From CAWBRT01 sp049519595 (GTDB lineage Bacteria > Acidobacteriota > Terriglobia > Terriglobales > Acidobacteriaceae), in NCBI GenBank assembly GCA_049519595.1, contig JBEKQP010000142.1, positions 1 to 11,599 on the forward strand: a stretch of 11,599 bases of DNA. Reading direction: 5' to 3'. The notes under the pieces are model-generated. The model saw only the letters and a list, made by a program, of their open reading frames with translations. It searched no databases and was not told where the DNA came from. A program made the position numbers and the translations under genes. Each line of letters opens with the position of its first letter. Positions within the stretch are counted from its first letter, which is position 1. Below are positions 6,806 through 11,599 of the stretch, one piece after another.

Positions 6806-6956
6806 CCTCCAATCTTACCCCCATACCATGCGCCCTGATGTGGTCGAATTCATCAAAGACTGCGATTGGTCTCAGTGACGCCTGCGCCCGTTTCTCTTGT
6901 TTGAGTAAGCGCAGCTCTTCCGCCGTAGTTATGGTCACCGGAAACGTAGTGGTCAT
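6795..6956 (-). CDS. Hypothetical 53-residue charged protein
   Basis: A small, soluble, charged protein with no recognised family. It begins MTTTFPVTITTAEELRLLKQ, where a Thr-rich strand is followed by a charged helix, continues with a helix-breaking LRPIAVFDEFDHIRAHGMG, and ends in acidic RLEDGE. There are no cysteines, signal peptide or membrane segment. The frame is open upstream to 7049, but ATG at 6956 is preferred because GAGGAG lies four bases before it and the upstream part reads like random Arg-rich sequence. It stands alone in a gene-poor region; the only neighbour is a possible 35-residue frame overlapping its end. Ribosome site and protein-like composition support it; function is unknown. 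Confidence 0.5.
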   Translation of the reverse strand: MTTTFPVTITTAEELRLLKQEKRAQASLRPIAVFDEFDHIRAHGMGVRLEDGE

Positions 6957-7436
6957 GTTCTCCTCACGATTAATTGCTCTATGGCGTCTCCAAATCCCAA
7001 CCCTGTGCAACCTCGCCGACGCCAGCACTGCACGACGTCGCCCCTGCACCCGTCAACCCGCTTGAGCGGCGAGATTCTATTCTTGGCGCCTTTGCATTCA
7101 ACAAGCTGGGAATGAACTGCTGTCGCGGTAACTCGAAAAATGTTTCGCTCCGATCCCAATACGGTAAGCCGCAGCGCGCGCAGACTCTATCTCTGGCACG
7201 TAATGCACATGTCCAGTAGTGTTTAGCGTAATTACCACAGACGCTCATGTTCCGGTATCCTCTAAACTGTCAGTTTGAAATCCGAACCAATGCCGGACGA
7301 TGCCCAACCAGAATTCCATTTGAATTCCCAAGTGGCTGAAAGAGGAAATCATAAGACCCACCTCGGGTCGTGTCTGATCAAGATTGCTCACTATCGCGAC
7401 AAATCTCAAGGCTGTGGCCTGCTCGCCCCCGAAGCC

Positions 7437-7583
7437 TCATGCCAGCTCAAGTCTCTGCAACAGCATTCCGGCAAACTGTATCGAATCCGAAATGGTATCG
7501 ACCACCTTTGGCGTGATCGCAGCAACGATGCAAGCCGCAATGAACAGCGCCCTGTTCTTTCTCCCGCCCTCTGTCCATGGTGA
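7437..7583 (-). pseudogene. Possible remnant of a small membrane-associated protein
   Basis: A 48-codon minus-strand frame that reads like a real protein: a basic stretch (GGRKNRALF), a hydrophobic IAACIVAAI, then an amphipathic helix (VVDTISDSIQFAGMLLQRLE) and a stop. It has no ATG, GTG or TTG start near its beginning. A TAG stop sits immediately before it, and the same frame is open for another 95 codons beyond that TAG, up to 7871. The upstream part does not look clearly coding. It may be a gene broken by a nonsense change, a gene using an unusual start, or chance. Confidence 0.2.
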
Positions 7584-7782
7584 CTAGACCATGGGAAAAA
7601 AGCGAAAATTAATCCTGCGAATGAGCCGCAACCGTTCCGCTTTTGGGGCGTTACCCGACGTGACATTGATGACGGCCATCTCGGTTCCGCAAAACAGAAT
7701 CCAAGGCATCCATTCCAAATTGCTTGCGGCACCCGTCGCTGAATCTGGCCTGACCAGCCCCATCTCTGATCTCCTGATTGCG

Positions 7783-7801
7783 ATTACTGGAGTAATTACT
7801 C
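7783..7801. promoter_or_regulatory. Overlapping AT-rich palindromes upstream of the Crp-like gene
   Basis: GAGTAATTACTC at 7790-7801 is a perfect 12-base palindrome. It overlaps a second dyad, ATTACT-GG-AGTAAT, at 7783-7796. The half-site AGTAAT or its complement therefore occurs three times in 19 bases in alternating orientation. The site lies about 280 bases before the Crp-like start, far for a simple operator. Confidence 0.2.
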
Positions 7802-8079
7802 TATATTCGACCAGCCATTTGCGAAAACCTCTCCTTGCCTCTTTGAAAAATTTATGTCCGTTACCAGACAAAGCAAGGTGTATAGTTTGAGAGGATCAAT
7901 GGGTTTGACCTGATCCGCGCACATGCAATGGGTTAGCTTGCGTGGTTCATATAGTTTCGATGACGTCGGCACGCGAGCTTTCGCCGCTGCCAACCAAGGG
8001 ATCGTGCTTCTGAGGTCATACATCGACGAGCACTCGATGCACATACGTTACCCTGCAAACCCTCAAGTAGGAGATTCCC

Positions 8080-8847
8080 ATGGCCGTCAAAAACCCTGTC
8101 GTCGCGGAGAAGAAAGAGCGGAAGACTTCAGCTAACCAGCACGCGCGCGCGCCCGGGTACAGTTCATCGAGCGACACTCAACCCGGGGGGAATGCGTTGA
8201 CTGAGCGGACTGCCAGGTTCGATCCTCACTTTCTGGCCAAACTCGGAGTTGGAAAGACCAGTCGGGACTACAAAGGCGACGAGTCCGTCTTCTCGCAAGG
8301 AGACGCCGCGGATGCTGTGTTCTACATCCAGAGCGGCAAGGTAAAACTCACGGCTGTATCCGCGCAGGGCAAAGAAGCCGTGGTCGCCATTTTGCCGGAG
8401 GGTAGTTTTTTCGGCGAGGGCTGTCTGGCGGGCCAACCGCTTCGCATGGCCGAGGCAAGCGCACTCGAACCGAGCACCATCATTCGGGTAGAAAAGCTGG
8501 TGATGGTAGGTCTACTCCATCGGGAACCGGAATTTGCCGAACGCTTTCTCGGCTACCTGCTTTCCCGGAATATTCGCATGGAAGCGGACTTGGTGGATCA
8601 CCTGTTCAATTCCAGCGAAAAACGCCTCGCTCGGCTTCTCCTGCTAATGGCTAACTTTGGACAGGAATCCAAGCCGATCCCACTCATCGCGAAAATGAGC
8701 CAAGAGACTCTCGCCGAAATGATCGGTACAACCCGCTCGCGAGTGAGTTTCTTTCTAAATCGGTTCAGGGACTTGGGCTTTATCGACTACAACGGCGGTG
8801 GCATGCACGTTCACAGTTCCCTGGTCAGTGTCGTGCTTCACGACTAG
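8080..8847 (+). CDS. Crp/Fnr family transcriptional regulator
   Basis: A cytoplasmic DNA-binding regulator with the two-domain Crp/Fnr layout. In the 255 residues, 1-45 form a Lys/Ser/Gly-rich tail that is extra to the family. Residues about 50-140 are the cyclic-nucleotide-type beta-barrel (FSQGDAADAVFYIQSGKVKL; then SFFGEGCLAGQPLRMAEASA at 109-128, which keeps an Arg at 122 in the phosphate-cassette position). Residues 145-185 hold the long dimer helix, and 206-234 the winged-helix HTH (MSQETLAEMIGTTRSRVSFF). The Cys cluster of Fnr is absent, so oxygen sensing by an Fe-S cluster is unlikely. The ligand is unknown; a nucleotide is possible but not shown. The ATG at 8080 has TAGGAGA seven bases upstream, which supports keeping the N-terminal tail. 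It is monocistronic as far as can be seen. Confidence 0.92.
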   Translation: MAVKNPVVAEKKERKTSANQHARAPGYSSSSDTQPGGNALTERTARFDPHFLAKLGVGKTSRDYKGDESVFSQGDAADAVFYIQSGKVKLTAVSAQGKEAVVAILPEGSFFGEGCLAGQPLRMAEASALEPSTIIRVEKLVMVGLLHREPEFAERFLGYLLSRNIRMEADLVDHLFNSSEKRLARLLLLMANFGQESKPIPLIAKMSQETLAEMIGTTRSRVSFFLNRFRDLGFIDYNGGGMHVHSSLVSVVLHD

Positions 8848-8869
8848 GGGCTTCGCTTAAATCTTTTTT
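8847..8869 (+). terminator. Weak intrinsic terminator candidate after the Crp-like gene
   Basis: A short hairpin with GU pairs (GGGGC with GCTT around TTC) starts in the stop codon and is followed by AAATCTTTTTT, ending at 8869. The T-run and position fit a terminator; the stem is short. Confidence 0.3.
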
Positions 8870-9244
8870 GAATCCATGGGATACCTGCGTCCCTCGTAAC
8901 CGAACCAAGCCCGTGTCAATTCGGAGTGCGCCATCTGTCCCGCACGGTGCAAGCGCCGAGGTGGGTACTGAACTGAATCGTTACCGTGCCATCAAAACCG
9001 GCACCCGCGGATGAGGCTCGTACATCTTGTGATTTGTCCAGCGAGCTTATATCCACCGTGCCACCTCGCGGGAAGTGGTTGAGACATACCGTATATCGAG
9101 GGTGCGCTTTGCAAGGTCACGGCTGGACGAGGTTACACCCCCGCCCAGTCGACGCCATTTCAAGCCGTCGAGCAGGAGCATGTCTTTCACTTCATCCTTG
9201 AAGCGTTGGGTACTGACAGATAATAAGTGGAGGGGGCAAACGCA
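8870..9244. other. Gene-less region between the Crp-like gene and the small exported protein gene
   Basis: About 375 bp between two convergent genes. Overlapping 70-90 codon frames occur on both strands around 9047-9341, but none has a ribosome site or recognisable domain, and the frames on opposite strands look like mirror images of each other. No repeat or RNA gene was recognised. Confidence 0.4.
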
Positions 9245-9269
9245 GAGCACCTGGCTTGGCCAGATGCTC
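9245..9269 (-). terminator. Hairpin after the small exported protein gene
   Basis: On the minus strand GAGCATCTGG-CCAAG-CCAGGTGCTC forms a ten-pair stem with one G-U pair and a five-base loop. It lies 17 bases past the stop of the exported-protein gene and is the longest clean short-loop stem seen in the window. The following bases (TGCGTTTGCCCC) carry only a short T-run, so it may act as a 3' stabiliser or Rho-linked terminator. Confidence 0.45.
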
Positions 9270-9285
9270 ACGTGCTCGCCTGTTC

Positions 9286-9687
9286 TTAGCGTTTGTTCTC
9301 GCCTGTATGGCCGCGCCCATCACGTACTTCATTCCCTTTGAAATGGGACATGTTCTCGGCATGCTTTGCTGGTTCGGCTTTCTCGCCACGTTGTGGTGTC
9401 GCGCCTTTATAGTCGTGTTCAGGGTGATAACTGTTATTTACGTGGCCACGGAAGTTATCGCCGCCATGAAACCACGGACCGGCACCGACGAAGACGCCTC
9501 CGGTAAACCATTCCGGACCGTAGTAGCCGGAGGGAGCGCAGCCATACGGAGAGGCGTCATAGTACCCGTAAGGACATTCAGGGGCGACTCCAATGTTAAT
9601 GCTGACCCCAGCCTCTATTTTCGGAGCGGCTACCATGAAGCAAATTGCGGCAACGCTGGCTAGTGCAAAATATCCAAGTCTGTTCAT
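9286..9687 (-). CDS. Small exported Tyr/Gly/Pro-rich protein of unknown function
   Basis: A 133-residue secreted protein. Residues 1-26 form a Sec signal peptide (MNRLGYFALASVAAICFMVA, then APKIEA with likely cleavage after Ala26). The mature protein starts GVSINIGVAPECPYGYYDAS, with two cysteines at 38 and 50 that could form a disulfide. A Tyr/Gly-rich segment APSGYYGPEWFTGGVFVGAG and WFHG follow, and then a charged, His/Lys/Glu-rich and probably disordered tail. I recall the CPYGYYDxxPYGCAPxGYYG pattern from uncharacterised short exported proteins of Acidobacteria and other Gram-negatives; no function is known to me. GAGGAG lies five bases before ATG at 9687 and fixes the start. It is a single-gene unit with its own 3' hairpin. 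Confidence 0.85.
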   Translation of the reverse strand: MNRLGYFALASVAAICFMVAAPKIEAGVSINIGVAPECPYGYYDASPYGCAPSGYYGPEWFTGGVFVGAGPWFHGGDNFRGHVNNSYHPEHDYKGATPQRGEKAEPAKHAENMSHFKGNEVRDGRGHTGENKR

Positions 9688-9765
9688 TAGTTCTCCTCGT
9701 CATCGTGAATGCAGTCATCCACTGCCCTACGAGGATCGTCTAGTCACGACACCATGTCTGTATCG

Positions 9766-9785
9766 TTTTGCACACAAATGCAAAA
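9766..9785. promoter_or_regulatory. 20-base dyad upstream of the small exported protein gene
   Basis: TTTTGCA-CACAAA-TGCAAAA is a perfect inverted repeat with 7-base arms and a 6-base spacer. It lies 78 bases upstream of the ATG at 9687 (minus strand) in the divergent region shared with the stress-protein gene. Size and symmetry fit a dimeric regulator site; the regulator is unknown, and dyads of this size can occur by chance. Confidence 0.3.
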
Positions 9786-10212
9786 TCCGCTAATTATGGC
9801 CGGCCTCCTCTAGACGGATCGACATCCGCAACGCTGTGGCGGACGTGCACACTGACAATATCTATCGCCAGGTGCGACTACCGCAATTCAGAACTGTAAA
9901 GAGGCGCGTTCCTCCGCATTTGCTTTCGGCTTGCTACTCAGGCCGACGATTACCGGCACAGCAGTGAACCTGGATGCGGGCATCCAGTGTTCCTCCAGTG
10001 ACCGGAATATATGTACGTCTCGCATACGTACGTCTCGCATGACGCGTTTGACTATGTGAGCAATTCTGAACAGACGTAGGGTTTTGTGCTTGGTAGCTTT
10101 GGAAATGCCGGGCACGAGAGAGTGGCTTACAGGCGGGCTGACCGCACTCAGCTACAGGCAAATCGGTCACGACATCGATCCATGACCCTACAGGGTAGAA
10201 AGAGAGTTAAAG
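9786..10212. other. Divergent intergenic region before the stress-protein gene
   Basis: No firm gene. It holds the 15-base tandem repeat at 10013-10042 and the small dyad ACCCT-AC-AGGGT at 10185-10196, 16 bases before the ATG at 10213. Minus-strand frames at 9888-10115 are open. Within them, a 31-codon frame (9888-9983) has GGAGG eight bases before its ATG but no recognisable content. Confidence 0.35.
10013..10042. repeat. Two-copy 15-base tandem repeat
   Basis: GTACGTCTCGCATAC (10013-10027) is followed directly by GTACGTCTCGCATGA (10028-10042), identical at 13 of 15 bases. The period is a multiple of three, so any frame through it repeats a five-residue unit. Confidence 0.7.
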
Positions 10213-10770
10213 ATGGTTGGTACGCTGAAAGAAAGCACACAGAATTCCGTCGTTGCAGTTTTCGCGCAGCATTCTGGAGCAGAGAACGCAGTCAAAGAGT
10301 TGAAGGATAGCCGGTTCGACGTCAAGAAGCTGTCGATTGTTGGAAGCGATTACCATTCGAACGAAGATGTGGTCGGCTTCTACAACACAGGCGACAGGAT
10401 GAAGTACTGGGGCAAAACGGGCGCATTCTGGGGTGGGCTGTGGGGCATGTTATTTGGAGCGGCGTTCCTGGTCATCCCTGGTATAGGTCCGATCGTTGCT
10501 GCGGGTCCCATCGTGGCCTGGATCATCGGCGCTTTGGAAGGCGCGGCTATGGTTGGCGGAATAAGTGCGTTGGGGGCGGGACTGTTCAGCCTCGGTATCC
10601 CGAAGGACAGCGTGGTGAAGTACGAGACTTCGATCAAAGCCGGAAAGTTCTTGCTGATCGCGCACGGAACTGCCGATGAAGTCCAGCAAGCTCGTAGCGT
10701 TCTGCAAAGCACCGGAGCCGAAGAAATCAACGTGCATCAACCGCCCGTGGAAGCTACGCGGGTAGCTTAG
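10213..10770 (+). CDS. YflT/general stress protein 17M-like membrane protein
   Basis: A 185-residue protein with the layout of the heat-induced stress protein YflT / general stress 17M family. Residues 12-45 form a ferredoxin-like half (SVVAVFAQHSGAENAVKELK, then FDVKKLSIVG). A Gly/Ala-rich hydrophobic centre of about 60 residues follows (WGGLWGMLFGAAFLVIPGIG at 73-92, then glycine-spaced helices to about 128), which should lie in or on the inner membrane. Residues 130-175 form a second ferredoxin-like half (KFLLIAHGTADEVQQARSVL, then GAEEINVHQP). The biochemical role is unknown; relatives are usually linked to general stress. The start ATG at 10213 has GAGAG some nine bases upstream. It is a single gene flanked by a 3' hairpin, and the small dyad at 10185-10196 in its leader may matter for its control. 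Confidence 0.8.
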   Translation: MVGTLKESTQNSVVAVFAQHSGAENAVKELKDSRFDVKKLSIVGSDYHSNEDVVGFYNTGDRMKYWGKTGAFWGGLWGMLFGAAFLVIPGIGPIVAAGPIVAWIIGALEGAAMVGGISALGAGLFSLGIPKDSVVKYETSIKAGKFLLIAHGTADEVQQARSVLQSTGAEEINVHQPPVEATRVA

Positions 10771-10782
10771 ACATCGTGAGAT

Positions 10783-10832
10783 GCGTTGTCCGCGACACTT
10801 GGCCAGCAATGTGCAACCTGCCGCGGACACGC
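10783..10832 (+). terminator. Hairpin after the stress-protein gene
   Basis: TGTCCGCG at 10787-10794 pairs with CGCGGACA at 10822-10829, and GCG/CGC extends the stem past one bulged T. The loop is 27 bases and no U-run follows, so it is a candidate 3' structure rather than a classic intrinsic terminator. It starts 12 bases after the stop. Confidence 0.35.
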
Positions 10833-10911
10833 GACTCAATGTCTACGCTGACGTAATTTGTCCGTTGTGGATGTCCCGAGCAACCGCAGATTGATATCCA
10901 CGAAAGCACTA

Positions 10912-10925
10912 ACCGCTCAAGCGGT
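10912..10925. promoter_or_regulatory. Small dyad upstream of the AspT-type gene
   Basis: ACCGCT-CA-AGCGGT, 72 bases before the ATG at 10997, is a perfect 6-2-6 dyad that could be an operator for the antiporter gene. A weaker GTGGAT/ATCCAC pair brackets 10867-10901 just upstream. Support is positional only. Confidence 0.2.
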
Positions 10926-10996
10926 ATCGAGGACGGGCTAGATATTGTTCGTGACGCCGTCCTGACCGCCGAGGAGAGCAAGACAAGGAAAACGAC

Positions 10997-11599
10997 ATGG
11001 AGCTTCTACGTCACCTATTTACGATGGAGCCGTTGCTCGCGCTTTTCGCGACCATCGCACTCGGGTATCTGGTTGGAAAGATCAAAATCGGCAGCTTCGT
11101 CTTGGGTGGTATTGCCGGGACCCTGTTGGTCGGCGTTGTCATTGGACAGCTTGGCATCAAGATAGACAGTGGCATTAAGGCCATATTCTTTGCCTTGTTC
11201 ATTTACGCTGTCGGATTTCAAGGTGGGCCTCAGTTCTTCCATGCGCTCAACAGGCGGTCGCTTAACCAGTTGGCGTCCTCTTTCGTCATGTGCTTCACGG
11301 GGCTGCTCTGTGTCGTACTGGCTGCTCGAATGTTCGGGTTGGATCGAGGGATGGCGGCTGGACTTGCTGCCGGCGGGCTCACCCAGTCTGCGATTCTTGG
11401 CACAGCCGGAGATGCAATTGCCAAGTTAGGACTTTCTCCTGCATTAATCAAGACCATGCAGACCAATGTCGCGGTCGGTTATGCGGTTTGTTACATCTTT
11501 GGCTCGCTCGGGCCGATCATCATGGTCAGTTGGTTTTTACCGATGGTGATGAAATGGGATATTCGCCAAGAGGCCGTGAAGCTCGCGAAACTCATGTCC
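10997..11599 (+). CDS. aspT: AspT-type aspartate:alanine antiporter (partial, C-terminus beyond the right edge)
   Basis: Inner-membrane exchanger of the aspartate:alanine exchanger family. In the characterised member, aspartate enters in exchange for alanine, and together with a decarboxylase this generates proton-motive force. The first 201 codons are present; full-length members have about 540-560 residues. The sequence shows the family's N-terminal membrane half: a helix at 12-29 (LLALFATIALGYLVGKI), a glycine-rich helix (FVLGGIAGTLLVGVVIGQLG at 34-53), the conserved AVGFQGGPQFF at 71-81, and AAGLAAGGLTQSAILGTAGD at 120-139, a hallmark motif. The central TrkA-C-like loops would lie beyond the edge. 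ATG at 10997 has AAGGAAA about six bases upstream. No aspartate decarboxylase gene is visible in the window, so the real substrate pair may differ. Confidence 0.85.
   Translation, partial: MELLRHLFTMEPLLALFATIALGYLVGKIKIGSFVLGGIAGTLLVGVVIGQLGIKIDSGIKAIFFALFIYAVGFQGGPQFFHALNRRSLNQLASSFVMCFTGLLCVVLAARMFGLDRGMAAGLAAGGLTQSAILGTAGDAIAKLGLSPALIKTMQTNVAVGYAVCYIFGSLGPIIMVSWFLPMVMKWDIRQEAVKLAKLMS

Larger units (their letters stand above)
6957..8079. other. Gene-poor region
   Basis: About 1.1 kb without a convincing intact gene. Several frames of 60-100 codons stay open on both strands, but they lack ribosome sites, show no recognisable domain and have no consistent third-position bias. The best candidates are a minus-strand frame at 6979-7248 with four cysteines in its first 27 residues (weak GAGGA about ten bases before its ATG) and the minus-strand hydrophobic frame at 7437-7583. 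CCATGGT-GACTAG-ACCATGG at 7575-7594 is a 7-6-7 dyad. The region may be decayed sequence or long regulatory DNA before the Crp-like gene. Confidence 0.4.

Noticed and set aside
6979..7248. Minus-strand 89-codon frame with four cysteines near its start
   Set aside because: Cysteine spacing is irregular apart from one CARC, the ribosome site is weak and distant, and the second half reads like random sequence; not kept as a gene.
7591..7890. Plus-strand 99-codon frame starting at ATG 7591
   Set aside because: No ribosome site, A/T-rich and irregular third positions, no domain; the opposite strand is also open here, so it is probably chance.
7923..8135. Plus-strand 70-codon frame before the Crp-like gene
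   Set aside because: No ribosome site, and it runs 56 bases into the well-supported Crp-like gene in another frame.
8145..8160. GC-alternating run near 8140-8157 (CACGCGCGCGCGCCCGGG)
   Set aside because: It lies inside the Crp-like coding sequence and encodes the Ala/Arg/Pro part of its tail; no sign of a separate function.
9047..9341. Open frames of 74-88 codons on both strands in the convergent intergenic region
   Set aside because: Neither strand shows a ribosome site, a recognisable motif or a consistent composition, and one runs through the hairpin and into the neighbouring gene.

Overview
Organism. No rRNA or other taxonomic marker is present. The GC-rich but not extreme composition, the alanine-rich signal peptides ending in A-X-A followed by Gln, and the gene mix (CsbD, a Mla-type lipid-transport operon, a Crp-like regulator ending its ligand domain in an EGCLAGQPLR stretch, a YflT-like stress protein with a glycine-rich membrane insert, a Tyr/Gly/Pro-rich small exported protein, an AspT-type antiporter) suggest a Gram-negative soil bacterium, most likely Acidobacteriota. 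This is inference from remembered gene content and was not tested by a search. Layout. Positions 1-2130 are read on the minus strand: an MFS exporter cut by the left edge (1-1039), a tiny coupled pair made of a TTG-started 44-residue ORF and a GTG-started DnaJ-type zinc-finger protein (1301-1683), and a CsbD-family stress protein (1918-2130). Positions 2331-6137 hold a tight plus-strand operon. It consists of an exported protein of unknown function, an MlaE-type permease, an MlaF-type ATPase and an MlaD/MCE-type substrate-binding protein whose C-terminus looks like an OmpA-type domain. Positions 6138-8079 are gene-poor, with several short dyads, one convincing minus-strand microprotein (6795-6956) and some possible decayed or tiny ORFs. 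A Crp/Fnr-family regulator lies at 8080-8847. Next come a small minus-strand exported protein (9286-9687), a plus-strand YflT/17M-like stress protein (10213-10770) and the first 201 codons of an AspT-type aspartate/alanine antiporter (10997 to the right edge). How the genes work together. The central operon should build an inner-membrane ABC machine that moves phospholipids or related lipids between the envelope membranes. No mlaA, mlaB or mlaC homologue is adjacent. The leading exported protein may be a lineage-specific partner, and the OmpA-like tail on the MCE subunit may touch peptidoglycan or an outer-membrane partner. Around the operon are genes of a general-stress flavour (CsbD, the YflT-like protein, the Crp-like regulator), but nothing in the sequence proves that they share regulation. 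The most noteworthy points are the MCE/OmpA-like fusion, the start-site conflict in the leading operon gene, and the translationally coupled 44-residue/zinc-finger pair. No CRISPR array, insertion sequence, tRNA or rRNA was recognised.
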